The notes: generated from the letters alone by a model not told the origin. Positions 36,357 to 45,558 are shown, counted from the first letter of the stretch. The stretch: DNA of 64,000 bases from Alkalimarinus alittae (GCF_026016465.1 NZ_CP100390.1:4033078-4097077); one strand, 5' to 3'. Program-made: numbers and translations.

Positions 36357-36650
36357 TTTAAATCCTTTTTCTCTTTCATACAGTTGATCACTGGATTTTA
36401 TCCGACCGACAAGCCATAAATATAATATTATTTTTATAGTATATATAAATAAATATTCTATACCTTAAATACTATTAGCACTCAAAGGCACACTTAATTA
36501 ACTTTCTTTAATGCGTTGGAAACACTGCAGATAGTTGCGCTGAGCTACTATAGCCTTAACAGTTTCGAAAAGAGGTAGATGTCATTTCGCCACTGTGCTC
36601 TTTTTCATCATTGTGCAAATTGTTGTTGCTCCCTTCAAGCACACACTCTT
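36357..36650. other. AT-rich intergenic region, mostly without visible features
   Basis: It should contain the minus-strand promoter of the metallo-hydrolase gene. A plus-strand transcript must begin somewhere in it if the terminator at 36651 is used, since no plus-strand gene lies upstream. TACTAT at 36546-36551 is a possible -10 box but no -35 partner was found. No open reading frame of note. Confidence 0.35.
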
Positions 36651-36682
36651 GACTCCTCGGTCCCCGCAGGAGTCTTTTTTTT
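36651..36682 (+). terminator. Orphan Rho-independent terminator
   Basis: GACTCCT / AGGAGTC stem with a ten-base loop that can itself pair CGG with CCG, followed by a run of eight T. No plus-strand coding gene lies upstream within the 295 bases back to the divergent metallo-hydrolase gene, so it may end a small RNA or a leader. Confidence 0.8.
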
Positions 36683-36789
36683 GTCTGTTTGGTTGATTAT
36701 TTACAAAACGTAACGAAAAGAAGACGCCACCCTAAAGGCTCGGTATAATCCCATCAAAATTATTACGCGAGTTATCGGGAGATAAACAC

Positions 36790-37071
36790 ATGTTAAACGT
36801 AAATCAATACTTTGACGGAAAGGTTGCTTCAATCGGCTTAAAAACCAAAGACTTACCTGCAACGGTAGGCGTTATGGTGCCAGGCGAATACACCTTTGGA
36901 ACCGAAAAACGTGAGTATATGACCGTCATCAGCGGCGCTCTAACCGTTAAACTACCTGGTGAAAGTGACTGGAAGACGTTTTCTGAAGGCGAGACGTTCA
37001 TTGTAGAAGCCAATCAAAGCTTTGATCTTAAAGTTGAAATCGATACAGCCTACCTTTGTAAATACGAATAA
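36790..37071 (+). CDS. ppnP: Pyrimidine/purine nucleoside phosphorylase
   Basis: A 93-residue single-domain cupin of the YaiE/PpnP family, of the usual length. PpnP phosphorolyses many nucleosides to free base and ribose-1-phosphate. Family features are [13 protein letters not shown] at the N-terminus, [11 protein letters not shown] and the cupin core [20 protein letters not shown] lies eight bases before the ATG, and a TATAAT occurs at 36744-36749. Confidence 0.94.
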   Translation: MLNVNQYFDGKVASIGLKTKDLPATVGVMVPGEYTFGTEKREYMTVISGALTVKLPGESDWKTFSEGETFIVEANQSFDLKVEIDTAYLCKYE

Positions 37072-37143
37072 TTAGCCGCTAAGTGCATACGCCCGGCGAG
37101 TTGAAATACTTATACAGGCCGGGCAACATCTAAAGGACACCGT

Positions 37144-37899
37144 ATGAAGCACACCCTCAACATCATTACCTCAACGCTAGCCTCAAGCATTCGCTCATGG
37201 AGAGGTACTTCTGCGAGTAAAACGAGCCAAGCCCCCGCCAAAACATTAATGTTATTTGATCGTGAAGGGTGTCCTCGATGCAGATTTGTTCGAGAAGCGC
37301 TGACAGAACTTAACCTTGATGTTGTCATAATGCCCTGTCCTAAAGGTGGAAAAAAAATAGGTCAATTAAAACAAGAAACCGGTTACTCTGAGGTGCCTAT
37401 TTTAATTGACGAAAACACCCACCAAAAAATTCAAGGTGCAGAAGCTGCTGTTAACTACTTGTTTGAAGAATATCGTGGCAAGCGTCCTCCTAAACAGTTA
37501 ATCGCTAATACACTGAATCAGTTTGCCTCGTCTATGGCAACAGGCATTCGTTTTAGTGCTGGCATGCTCGCCAAGCCTTCTAAGGGTGCAGAAAAAAAAC
37601 TGACCCTATACAGTTTTGAGTCCAGCCCCTTTTCAAGACCTGTAAGAGAGTTGCTTTGTGAGCTTGAACTGCCTTATTTGCTAGTAACGCTAGGTAAGCA
37701 GCAAAAATCAGACATGGGCCCAGCTAACTTCAGGTTTACCCGTAAACCTTATAAGCCTCTAGCCAATAGCAAAAGAGATGCATTTTTTAAAGTTCATGGT
37801 AACGTACAGGTTCCCTACCTTGTTGACCCTAACACGCAAGTCGCATTGTTTGAGTCTGCTGATATTCTTCAATATCTAAACAAAACATATGCGGCTTAA
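37144..37899 (+). CDS. Tandem thioredoxin-fold (GST N-domain) protein
   Basis: A 251-residue protein with two thioredoxin-like domains. The first (about 34-108) has a CPRC motif (C43, C46) like glutaredoxins; the second (about 152-248) has SPFS instead. Each has a cis-Pro loop (SEVPILID and VQVPYLVD). No GST helical C-domain is present. The architecture fits the 'glutathione S-transferase N-terminal domain-containing protein' group. A role in thiol redox or glutathione transfer is inferred. AAAGGA lies upstream of the ATG. Confidence 0.82.
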   Translation: MKHTLNIITSTLASSIRSWRGTSASKTSQAPAKTLMLFDREGCPRCRFVREALTELNLDVVIMPCPKGGKKIGQLKQETGYSEVPILIDENTHQKIQGAEAAVNYLFEEYRGKRPPKQLIANTLNQFASSMATGIRFSAGMLAKPSKGAEKKLTLYSFESSPFSRPVRELLCELELPYLLVTLGKQQKSDMGPANFRFTRKPYKPLANSKRDAFFKVHGNVQVPYLVDPNTQVALFESADILQYLNKTYAA

Positions 37900-38090
37900 A
37901 TAGTCCCTTTAAATTTAACTCAGTACCCCTAAGCGGTGTTTCTAATAGACGAAAGTCAATGCAACACATTAGCAATACCCATACGATTTGTTACAGCAAA
38001 TTAAAATATTCTCTCTATAATTAGAGAAGGTAAAACCAAATTTAGTTACAGATAAGATACCATTGGTCTTGTCAGTTAAGGTGAGCAATT

Positions 38091-38972
38091 ATGTCCAAGA
38101 AAGCACTAGAGATACGTGACAAAACCATATTTGACGGTATTTTCGTTAAATACATTCTTAAATTTTTATACTCGGTATGGTTCAAAATATCAGGGTGGAA
38201 AACCACTGGGTCTGCCCCAGATGGTGCTGGTATTACTATTGCGGCGCCACATACATCAAATTGGGATATCGTTTACGCCTTAGGTGCTGCGATATTACTT
38301 GATGTTAAAATTTATTTTTCTATAAAAGATAGCTGGTGCCGCATTCCTGTTATTGGTCGCATCATGCTATGGATGGGGGCTATCCCTATTGACCGAAGCT
38401 CAAAAGGCCAAGGCCAAGTTCAATTAATTAGAACATTTGTTGAGCGCCATAAAAACAGCCGCATATTTTTCTTGTTCACACCTGAAGGTACAAGAGGCGA
38501 AGTAGACCGCTGGAAGACTGGTTTTTATCACATTGCTGAAGAATGTGATTTACCTATATTTTTAGCCAAAGTCGATTACCGCACTAAGGTCTCAGGTGTC
38601 TTCCATTCGTTCAAGCTAACCGATAGCAAAGAAGCGGATATAGAAGCGATTCAGGAGTCATATAAAAGTGTTTACGGTAAGTTTCCAGCACTTCAGTATC
38701 CTGCTTACTCAGGGCCATTACCTGAGATAACACAACGAGAAATGGTAGTCATGTTCGCTATGCACTCTTTAAAAGGCATGGCAACTCAGGCAGAAATAGC
38801 TGCCAGAGCCAAGTTTGATGAAGTGAATGCCGAAATGCTTGATTTCTTAGTCGAAAAAGGCATTTTAGAAAAAATAGAAGAAGGTAAAAAAGCAATTAAA
38901 TATAAGATGACCTCTGCAGGAAAAGGCTTCTTGTTACACCTTGCGCCGACCTTGGCACAGCCTCAGAAGTAA
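38091..38972 (+). CDS. 1-acylglycerol-3-phosphate acyltransferase-like protein with winged-helix-like C-terminus
   Basis: A 293-residue PlsC-superfamily acyltransferase. The catalytic HX4D motif is HTSNWD (54-59) and the glycerol-phosphate motif is PEGTRG (131-136). Lysophospholipid acylation at the inner membrane is the likely reaction. The last 75 residues or so are extra: TQAEIAARAKFDEVNAEMLD, then FLVEKGILEK and KYKMTSAGKGFL, which read like a winged-helix DNA-binding or protein-docking domain. AAGGTGAG a few bases upstream supports the start. Monocistronic. Confidence 0.85.
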   Translation: MSKKALEIRDKTIFDGIFVKYILKFLYSVWFKISGWKTTGSAPDGAGITIAAPHTSNWDIVYALGAAILLDVKIYFSIKDSWCRIPVIGRIMLWMGAIPIDRSSKGQGQVQLIRTFVERHKNSRIFFLFTPEGTRGEVDRWKTGFYHIAEECDLPIFLAKVDYRTKVSGVFHSFKLTDSKEADIEAIQESYKSVYGKFPALQYPAYSGPLPEITQREMVVMFAMHSLKGMATQAEIAARAKFDEVNAEMLDFLVEKGILEKIEEGKKAIKYKMTSAGKGFLLHLAPTLAQPQK

Positions 38973-38995
38973 ATATCTAATACATAGCAGAAACC

Positions 38996-39029
38996 AAAAA
39001 GGAGCAGCCGCAAGGTCGCTCCTTTTTTT
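38996..39029 (+). terminator. Terminator after the acyltransferase gene (duplicated element copy 1)
   Basis: GGAGC / GCTCC stem extended by CC-GCAA-GG, flanked by A-run and T-run. The hairpin plus about 35 flanking bases is similar to the one at 39187-39253. Confidence 0.85.
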
Positions 39030-39054
39030 GTGCACATATAAACTGCTTCGCGGC

Positions 39055-39123
39055 TGAGAGCAGCACCTACAAAAAATCAGTACACAGTGGATTTCTATTT
39101 GTAGGAGCCACTTTGGCGCGATT
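39055..39123 (-). repeat. Dispersed palindromic repeat, family B copy 2
   Basis: Contains CCTACAAA / TTTGTAGG arms and GCCACTTTGGCGCGATT at 39107-39123, the exact reverse complement of the 17 bases at 18012-18028. The TGTAGGAGCC...GGCGCGATT pattern resembles common REP-type elements. Confidence 0.6.
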
Positions 39124-39186
39124 AAACACGGTACGTAATCATAGCGCTTAAGCGTGCGTCTAGCCTTGGCCGGGGCTTAGGCATAA

Positions 39187-39218
39187 AAAAAGGAGCAACC
39201 GTTAGGTTGCTCCTTTTT
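39187..39218. terminator. Bidirectional terminator (duplicated element copy 2)
   Basis: Perfect 14-base stem AAAAAGGAGCAACC / GGTTGCTCCTTTTT with loop GTTA. It lies just beyond the stop of the minus-strand helicase gene and works in both directions. Confidence 0.9.
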
Positions 39219-39260
39219 GTGCAATATTAAACTGCTTCGCGATTAAGAGCCGCGATAGAA

Positions 39261-41123
39261 CTAATCTTCTTTAGGTTTTCTTACGCGAGGCTTTTTATCC
39301 GCAGGTCTTGAGGTAGGCTTTCCGCTTCCACTCTCATTAGATCTTCTAGGCTTACGAGAACCGCCGCCACCAGGCTTACCCCGATCGCCTCTGCCTCTTG
39401 GTGCACCGCGACCGCCGCGTGATGTACCCTCTTCACCGTCAAACGGAGCGATATTTAAAGACTGTTGACAAACCCACACTTTTTTCAGTGAATCCATCGT
39501 CTCTTTTGGCATACCTGAAGGTAAATCTACGGTACTAAATGAGTCAAATATTTGAATATGGCCAATATAGGTCGCTTCGATATTCGCTTCATTAGCAATA
39601 GCGCCTACGATATTGCCAGGCTTCACACCGTGGTCATACCCTACATCGATACGGAATCTTTCCATATCAACATCTGGGTTATCTTTTAAAGACTTTGCTT
39701 TACGCTCGCCTGACTTTCGTGGGCGCTCAGATCGCTCTCCACGCTCGGTTCGGCTTCCTCTCTCAGAGCGTTCGTTGCGCTCTGTGCGCTCACGACGCTC
39801 AGGCTGAGGCTTCAGTAATAGAGGTTCATCACCTTGAACTAGCTTGGCTAAAGCCGCCGCTACTTCAATAACAGGAATATCATGCTCTGTTTGATACTGC
39901 TCTAACAACTTCTGGAAAAACTCTAAGTTTCCACCTGCCAACGTATCCGTAATTTTTTGCTTAAATTTAGACACGCGCTGATCGTTCACATCTTCTGTGG
40001 TTGGCAGCGTCATTTTCTCTATTTTTTGCTTTGTTGCTTTTTCAATAGAGAACAACATGCGCTTTTCACGCGGAGAAACAAACAATATCGCATCACCGGT
40101 ACGTCCAGCACGGCCAGTACGACCAATACGGTGAACATAAGCCTCTGTATCGTAAGGAATATCATAGTTCACAACGTGGCTAATACGCTCTACATCAAGG
40201 CCACGAGCAGCAACATCAGTGGCTATCAATATATCGATTTTATTGTTCTTAAGTCGTGCAACGGTACGCTCACGAACAGCCTGTGAAATATCACCGTTAA
40301 GGGCTGCTGCAGAATAACCACGCGCTTCTAGCTTTTCAGCCAGTTCAACAGTTGCCGTTTTTGTACGTACAAAAATAATCATGCCGTCAAACGGCTCGAC
40401 TTCAAGTATGCGGGTTAAGGCATCCATTTTATGAAGGCCACTAACCTGCCAATAACGCTGGCGAATTGTATCGGCGGTAGACGTTTTTACTTCAATTTTA
40501 ACGTGCTTTGGATCTCTCAAGTAACGTTCGGTTACTTTCTTGATTTGTGATGGCATGGTGGCTGAAAATAACGCAATCTGCCTTTCTGCTGGCGTCTGCT
40601 CTAATATCCACTCTACGTCATCAATAAAACCCATGCGCAACATTTCATCAGCTTCATCAAGTACAAGTGCTGATAGTTTATCTAGCTTCAATGTGCCGCG
40701 ACGCATGTGGTCCATAACGCGGCCAGGCGTACCAACAACGACGTGAACGCCGCGCTTTAGCTGTCGTAACTGCCCATCGTAAGATGAACCGCCATAGATA
40801 GGCAGTACATGAAAACCTTTCATATAACGTGCGTAAGTTTGGAAGGCTTCGGCAACCTGAATCGCAAGTTCACGAGTAGGTGCCAACACCAATAATTGTG
40901 GTGATTTTTGAGAAAGGTCGATACGTGACAATAACGGCAACGCGAAGGCTGCTGTTTTACCGGTACCGGTTTGAGCTTGACCTAAAAGATCATGCCCGTT
41001 AAGAAGGTGTGGAATACTCTCTGCTTGAATTGGGGACGGTACTTCGTAACCCGCTTCTTTTACTGCTCTCAGTAATGGCTCAGCAAGCTCTAGTTGATCA
41101 AAGCTTAGTTCAGATGATGACAT
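39261..41123 (-). CDS. deaD: DEAD-box ATP-dependent RNA helicase, CsdA/DeaD type
   Basis: A 620-residue RNA helicase. Q-motif at about 8-33, Walker A AQTGTGKT (50-57), DEAD (156-159), SAT, and RGLDVERISHVVNYD plus HRIGRTGRAGRTG follow. A DbpA-like RNA-binding domain with the SKFKQKITDTL linker lies at about 480-560, followed by an Arg/Gly/Lys-rich tail. An additional RERTERNERSERG repeat separates core and RNA-binding domain. It unwinds structured RNA in ribosome assembly and cold adaptation. It is divergent from a cold-shock gene. Confidence 0.94.
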   Translation of the reverse strand: MSSSELSFDQLELAEPLLRAVKEAGYEVPSPIQAESIPHLLNGHDLLGQAQTGTGKTAAFALPLLSRIDLSQKSPQLLVLAPTRELAIQVAEAFQTYARYMKGFHVLPIYGGSSYDGQLRQLKRGVHVVVGTPGRVMDHMRRGTLKLDKLSALVLDEADEMLRMGFIDDVEWILEQTPAERQIALFSATMPSQIKKVTERYLRDPKHVKIEVKTSTADTIRQRYWQVSGLHKMDALTRILEVEPFDGMIIFVRTKTATVELAEKLEARGYSAAALNGDISQAVRERTVARLKNNKIDILIATDVAARGLDVERISHVVNYDIPYDTEAYVHRIGRTGRAGRTGDAILFVSPREKRMLFSIEKATKQKIEKMTLPTTEDVNDQRVSKFKQKITDTLAGGNLEFFQKLLEQYQTEHDIPVIEVAAALAKLVQGDEPLLLKPQPERRERTERNERSERGSRTERGERSERPRKSGERKAKSLKDNPDVDMERFRIDVGYDHGVKPGNIVGAIANEANIEATYIGHIQIFDSFSTVDLPSGMPKETMDSLKKVWVCQQSLNIAPFDGEEGTSRGGRGAPRGRGDRGKPGGGGSRKPRRSNESGSGKPTSRPADKKPRVRKPKED

Positions 41124-41599
41124 CAGATGTGCTACCTATAGATTGATGGCACACACATGAGTCATGTATTCGCCAACAGATTTTAAAAGGGTGCAGATTA
41201 TACACTGAATAATCAAAACTTGCTTGTTATTTAGGCTAAAAGAGGTTAATAAATGATCAAATAGATGTCATATTGTGACTTAAAGTGTTTACAGGTCACA
41301 CTTTAGTAACTTAAATCTTGCTTTCAAGGCTGATATTTTGACTGATTTTATTTAGTGCCACGCAATTTTAAGGCCGCATAATCAGTCTACCCTCGGTTGA
41401 TATAGCATAAAAAGACAACTAAACTGGTTTTTAGAGCGCCATCTGGCTCCGTGTCTCATTAGTAAATCGTACGACAGTAATGCTTCGACCTTGCTTCTGA
41501 CCCCCGTAAGTCCACTGTAACGCTTGCTCAACCTGCATCGCTTAATGATGCTCTATTTAGATTGTATTTATATACATCAGTACGAAGGATTAAAGAATT
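41124..41599. other. Divergent promoter region of deaD and csp copy 2
   Basis: No gene is visible in these 476 bases. Each flanking gene would have a long leader, as is usual for cold-shock genes. A candidate cold-shock regulatory leader for csp lies at about 41400-41599, but I could not align it to a known cold box. Confidence 0.4.
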
Positions 41600-41809
41600 A
41601 TGTCTGAGAAATTAACTGGAACCGTTAAATGGTTCAACGAAAGCAAGGGCTTTGGCTTCATTACTCGTGAGAACGGACCTGACTTGTTTGTTCACTTCAG
41701 CAGCATCGTGAGCGACGGCTTCCGTACTCTTCAGGAAGGCCAGCAAGTTAGCTTTACTGAAGGCGCAGGCCAAAAAGGCCCACAAGCTGAAAACGTAGAA
41801 GCTATCTAG
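41600..41809 (+). CDS. CspA-family cold-shock protein (copy 2)
   Basis: A 69-residue OB-fold cold-shock protein with KGFGFI and LFVHF motifs, nearly identical to copy 1 at 34182-34391. It is divergent from the CsdA-type helicase and followed after 11 bases by the slyD-type gene, with no terminator between. Together they form a cold-adaptation and folding neighbourhood. AAGGA lies about ten bases upstream of the ATG. Confidence 0.96.
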   Translation: MSEKLTGTVKWFNESKGFGFITRENGPDLFVHFSSIVSDGFRTLQEGQQVSFTEGAGQKGPQAENVEAI

Positions 41810-41820
41810 GGTCTATTATT

Positions 41821-42285
41821 TTGAAAATAGCTGATAATATGGTCGTAAGCATCCATTACACCCTGACGAACAACGAAGGCGATGTAATAGATAGCTCAAT
41901 AGACGACGCGCCCCTAAGTTACCTGCATGGCGCAGGTAATATTGTCCCTGGTTTAGAAACTGCACTACTCGGTAAATCGGTTGGAGAAAGTCTACAAGTG
42001 ACTATTCAACCTGAAGATGCCTATGGTGAGAGACATGATGAGATGGTTCAACTTGTCCCCCGCGAAATGTTCCAAGGTGTTGAAGATATTCAGCCTGGAA
42101 TGCAGTTTCAAGCAGAAGCCCCAGACGGCGGTGTTCAGATGATTATTGTTGCAGATGTTGCTGACGACGAAATCACAGTAGACGCCAATCACCCTCTGGC
42201 CGGCGAAGTACTTAACTTTGACGTAAGTATTGAAGCTGTTCGCGAGCCGACTCCTGAAGAGTTGGATCACGGTCACGTGCACTAA
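41821..42285 (+). CDS. slyD: FKBP-type peptidyl-prolyl isomerase, SlyD-like
   Basis: A 154-residue FKBP with inserted chaperone flap. VVSIHYTLTNNEGDVIDSS and LSYLHGAGNIVPGLETALLG are the FKBP core. The C-terminus has a short HGHVH tail instead of the long metal-binding tail of E. coli SlyD. The start is TTG at 41821; this keeps the family N-terminus (MKIADN). The only nearby ATG, at 41839, would cut six conserved residues. It assists proline isomerisation and folding in the cytoplasm. Probably co-transcribed with csp copy 2. Confidence 0.88.
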   Translation: MKIADNMVVSIHYTLTNNEGDVIDSSIDDAPLSYLHGAGNIVPGLETALLGKSVGESLQVTIQPEDAYGERHDEMVQLVPREMFQGVEDIQPGMQFQAEAPDGGVQMIIVADVADDEITVDANHPLAGEVLNFDVSIEAVREPTPEELDHGHVH

Positions 42286-42299
42286 ATCAGGCGCACTAA

Positions 42300-42333
42300 C
42301 AAGTAGAGCTATCTGCTCTGCTTGTTCCTTTCC
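42300..42333 (+). terminator. Hairpin after slyD
   Basis: CAAGTAGAGC pairs with GCTCTGCTTG (one wobble pair, five-base loop), followed by a T/C-rich stretch. It probably ends the csp-slyD transcript. Confidence 0.6.
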
Positions 42334-42366
42334 TTTTATCTCTCGTGTTTATACAAGGCTAATAAA

Positions 42367-42828
42367 ATGGCAATATGGGTCGATGCAGATGCCTGCCCTA
42401 ACGTAGTAAAAGAAATCCTATTCCGAGCAGCTCAACGCACTAAAATCCCATTAACACTGGTGGCAAATCAGCCTATTAGTACACCGCCTTCACCTTATAT
42501 TAAATCTATTCAAGTGCCCTCTGGCTTTGATGTAGCTGATAACTATATTGCTCAAGAAGTGGTTAAGGGTGATTTAGTGATTACCGCCGATATTCCGCTT
42601 GCCGCAGATATTGTTGCTAAAGACGCGATAGCACTTAATCCGCGCGGAGAGAAATACACTAAAGAAAATATTAAACAGCGGCTTACCATGCGAAACTTTA
42701 TGGAAGAAATGCGAGGAGCAGGTCAAGCAATGGGTGGCCCGCCCCCCCTAAATCAACAAGACCGACAAGCATTTGCAAATGCGCTAGACCGCTATATAGC
42801 AACACACTCGCGCCACTCTTCAGGCTAG
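42367..42828 (+). CDS. UPF0178 (YaiI/YqxD) family protein
   Basis: A 153-residue protein from the ATG at 42367, supported by AAGG eight bases upstream and by the family N-terminus [12 protein letters not shown]. It contains [31 protein letters not shown] and NPRGEKYT, all UPF0178 marks. The fold resembles PIN-like domains with clustered Asp residues, but no activity is established. It is convergent with the hydrolase gene that follows, overlapping it by four bases. Confidence 0.9.
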   Translation: MAIWVDADACPNVVKEILFRAAQRTKIPLTLVANQPISTPPSPYIKSIQVPSGFDVADNYIAQEVVKGDLVITADIPLAADIVAKDAIALNPRGEKYTKENIKQRLTMRNFMEEMRGAGQAMGGPPPLNQQDRQAFANALDRYIATHSRHSSG

Positions 42829-43499
42829 CGCACGTCCTTTGATATGAGGGCAACAAAGTCGCTAATACGCTGAGTGGCAACTTGCATATTCTGCTGATGG
42901 GTCAGTCCCGACTTTACCCGTGGTTTAAAGTCATGATCACCATCTTCTAGCCATATAATATTAATCATATTAGAGAGCTTATAGTCGCTTACCCGCTCTT
43001 GATTACCCATCGGATCTCGTGTTCCTTGAAGAATCAACGTAGCTGTGGCGATCTCTGCTAGATGCTCAGTCCTTGGTTTTTCAGGCTTGCCCAATGCATG
43101 AAACGGATACCCTAAGCAAATCAGCCCACTCGGCTGAAGTTCATCAGCTAACAAGCTAGCCATTCGGCCGCCCATCGACTTTCCCCCTATAAAAATAGGT
43201 TCCTGATTACCGTGCCCTTCACTGTTTAGGGGCTCATCCAACTGATGCTTAACCTGACAAAAAGCCTCTCGCCAGCTTTCTAGCAATACTTTTTGGGTGT
43301 TAGGCGGGCGTTTTTTTCCTGTTTCTCTTCGCTCACACATATAAGGAAACTCAAACCGCCATACCCTAATGCCTTTTTTAGCAATGCTTTCTGCAACCGT
43401 ATTCATAAACGCACTGTCCATCAACGCGCCTGCGCCATGAGCTAAAATCAAATTAGCGTTAACAGACTGTTCGGGCTCATTAATTAAAAAGTTGATCAC
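42825..43499 (-). CDS. Alpha/beta hydrolase, KANL3/Tex30-like
   Basis: A 224-residue alpha/beta hydrolase with nucleophile in [11 protein letters not shown], an [13 protein letters not shown] segment and HDFKPR containing the likely catalytic His. It starts at GTG (43499), two bases after the cinA stop, with GGAAG in the end of cinA as ribosome site. It is third in a tight operon with another hydrolase and cinA. Substrate unknown. Confidence 0.85.
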   Translation of the reverse strand: MINFLINEPEQSVNANLILAHGAGALMDSAFMNTVAESIAKKGIRVWRFEFPYMCERRETGKKRPPNTQKVLLESWREAFCQVKHQLDEPLNSEGHGNQEPIFIGGKSMGGRMASLLADELQPSGLICLGYPFHALGKPEKPRTEHLAEIATATLILQGTRDPMGNQERVSDYKLSNMINIIWLEDGDHDFKPRVKSGLTHQQNMQVATQRISDFVALISKDVR

Positions 43500-43501
43500 G
43501 T

Positions 43502-44809
43502 TTATCGCTTCCCTTTAAGCGTGCTTGCTTTATATTTACGCTGTTTAAAATAAAGAGGGGGCTCATCTATATTCAGTAGTCGGCGACGAACAAGGTCTAA
43601 CCCTACCGCTGCGACCATTTGCTGAAAATAATGTCTTGAGCCAGGGAAATACAATAGTTCAGCCTCTATTTTGTGGCGATCTCCCCAGGCAACCCAAACG
43701 GTACCTACCGGTTTCTCGTCCGTTCCGCCACCAGGCCCAGCAACGCCTGAGACTGCAATACCGTAATCTGAATCACTTTGTACCAACGCGCCTTGCACCA
43801 TTTGACAGGCAACCTCGCGACTGACCGCGCCATGACACTCAAGGGTCTCTGGGTCAACGCCTAAGAGGTGGCTTTTTATTCGATTTGAATAACTCACGAT
43901 ACCCATTTCGAAGGCCGCTGATGCCCCCGCAATAGACGTAATTTGTGAGGCAATAAGCCCACCGGTGCACGACTCCGCCGTCGCTAATGTTTTTCCTTGC
44001 TGCTGTAGCAACCCCACCACCCGCTGCTGAAGTGTCTCGGACTGTTCAGAAATAATATGGGCACCGAGCAACGCTTTTAACCTAGCAATACAACTCGCTC
44101 GTTGTTGCTCGCCTTCAAGCGTGTGAGTGGTTAGCTTTACGTCTACAATCGGCATCGAGGCGCGAAATCCAAGCTCAACGGATTTCGGCCAGTCAGGCAT
44201 GCTATCTATAACCATCTGTTGAATTTTAGATTCCCCTAAACCAAATACCGGTAAGTGAGACACCGTGGTTTTTTCTAGCCCTGGAAATCGGTAGTTGATT
44301 TCTTTGATGATCGTTTGATCAAGCATTTTTTCAAGCTCAGAAGGAACCCCCGGCGTACAAACTACCCAACAGTCATTATGATCAATTGAAAACCCTACCG
44401 CACTTCCGATCGGATTTGGCACAATAGTCACGCCTTTAGGAAGCCATGCCTGTTTACGATTCGGACCATCTAGCTTAAAATTTCGTTTGGCGCACCACGA
44501 TTCAAGATGGGCAATGGCTTCAGCGTTTTCTTCTAAAGGCTGCACTACAACCTGAGCCAAAACCTCTGAGGTGAGGTCATCTATCGTCGGACCTAAACCA
44601 CCATTAACAATCAATACGTCAGACATTGAAGATAGCGCAGCAATCTCTTGTTTCAAAAGCTCAACGTTATCGCCAACGGTCACCCTTCGACTGACAGAAT
44701 ACCCTTCTGCCTGTAACTTTTTGGCTATCAACGCAGAATTTGAATCGATAATATCACCGCTCATCAACTCGTCACCGGTTAATAGCAGTTGAATGCGTAA
44801 GGTCTTCAT
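43502..44809 (-). CDS. cinA: CinA-family nicotinamide-nucleotide amidohydrolase / competence-damage protein
   Basis: A 435-residue two-domain protein. The N-terminal MoCF-like domain (about 5-175) has LLTGDELMSGDIIDSN and VNGGLGPTIDDLTSE; it can act as ADP-ribose or NAD-related pyrophosphatase in this family. The C-terminal PncC domain (about 265-420) has TAESCTGGLIASQIT and SGVAGPGGGTDEKPVGTVW, the nicotinamide mononucleotide deamidase signature. It recycles NMN to NaMN. Flanked by two hydrolase genes on the same strand, 6 and 2 bases away. Confidence 0.94.
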   Translation of the reverse strand: MKTLRIQLLLTGDELMSGDIIDSNSALIAKKLQAEGYSVSRRVTVGDNVELLKQEIAALSSMSDVLIVNGGLGPTIDDLTSEVLAQVVVQPLEENAEAIAHLESWCAKRNFKLDGPNRKQAWLPKGVTIVPNPIGSAVGFSIDHNDCWVVCTPGVPSELEKMLDQTIIKEINYRFPGLEKTTVSHLPVFGLGESKIQQMVIDSMPDWPKSVELGFRASMPIVDVKLTTHTLEGEQQRASCIARLKALLGAHIISEQSETLQQRVVGLLQQQGKTLATAESCTGGLIASQITSIAGASAAFEMGIVSYSNRIKSHLLGVDPETLECHGAVSREVACQMVQGALVQSDSDYGIAVSGVAGPGGGTDEKPVGTVWVAWGDRHKIEAELLYFPGSRHYFQQMVAAVGLDLVRRRLLNIDEPPLYFKQRKYKASTLKGKR

Positions 44810-44815
44810 GACAGA

Positions 44816-45508
44816 TTATTCCTCTAACGCCTTCGCCACGACACTAAATACTTTTGGATTAAACGGGTAACCAAAGTGACTGGTGGCGACTTCTATATTT
44901 CGCGTATGGTCGGTCTCTTTTTCTAACGAGCACTGCCAAGATACAACGCCATCATAACGACTGTGTATAGCGATGGTTTTAACGGGCGGTGGCTCAGCAC
45001 GTCGATCAAAGGCTTCGGCATCTTTATGAGTAAAGGCTTTACCTGAGAGTATCAACGATAACTGAAATAAGTGATTTCCATAAGGGTTCCCAGTAAATGG
45101 GGTTCCCAAAGTAATCACAGAGTGGATATCGTCTTCTAGCTTGCGGCCTAACTCTCGCGCAAATACGCCGCCTAAGCTCCAGCCAATAATCGAAACCTTT
45201 TGCCCGGTTTGCTGGTGGAGCGCTTTAATCTGGTTATACAGTTGTTCTTTTATCGCCGGCGATGTCCCTTGGTTTATGCCCATCCCCCAGCCATAAGCTT
45301 TATACCCTTCCTTATTAAGATACCGTCGCAGCAAAATCGTCGTCAGATCACCCGCACCAAACCCAGGTATAACCAATACAGCACGACCTTTACCCACAGT
45401 CTTCTGCTTTAAAAAAGGGGTATTAAGCAAACCCGCACCTAATTCAATAAACGCTCGATTTTCAAGCGCCAGCATTAGTAAACTCGGTTTTTTGATGCTT
45501 GTATCCAT
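44816..45508 (-). CDS. Alpha/beta hydrolase (PGAP1/lipase-like)
   Basis: A 230-residue alpha/beta hydrolase with VLVIPGFGAGDLTT and the nucleophile elbow GWSLGGVFAREL. The HSRYDGVVSW and TSHFGYPFNP segments probably carry the acid and His. It resembles putative lipases/PGAP1-like proteins. First gene of the hydrolase-cinA-hydrolase operon; cinA begins six bases after its stop. Substrate unknown. Confidence 0.85.
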   Translation of the reverse strand: MDTSIKKPSLLMLALENRAFIELGAGLLNTPFLKQKTVGKGRAVLVIPGFGAGDLTTILLRRYLNKEGYKAYGWGMGINQGTSPAIKEQLYNQIKALHQQTGQKVSIIGWSLGGVFARELGRKLEDDIHSVITLGTPFTGNPYGNHLFQLSLILSGKAFTHKDAEAFDRRAEPPPVKTIAIHSRYDGVVSWQCSLEKETDHTRNIEVATSHFGYPFNPKVFSVVAKALEE

Positions 45509-45558
45509 TTTATTATTAGCCTTTGTTGGTTCCGTTGCACTTGTGGCTCAAATCTAAG

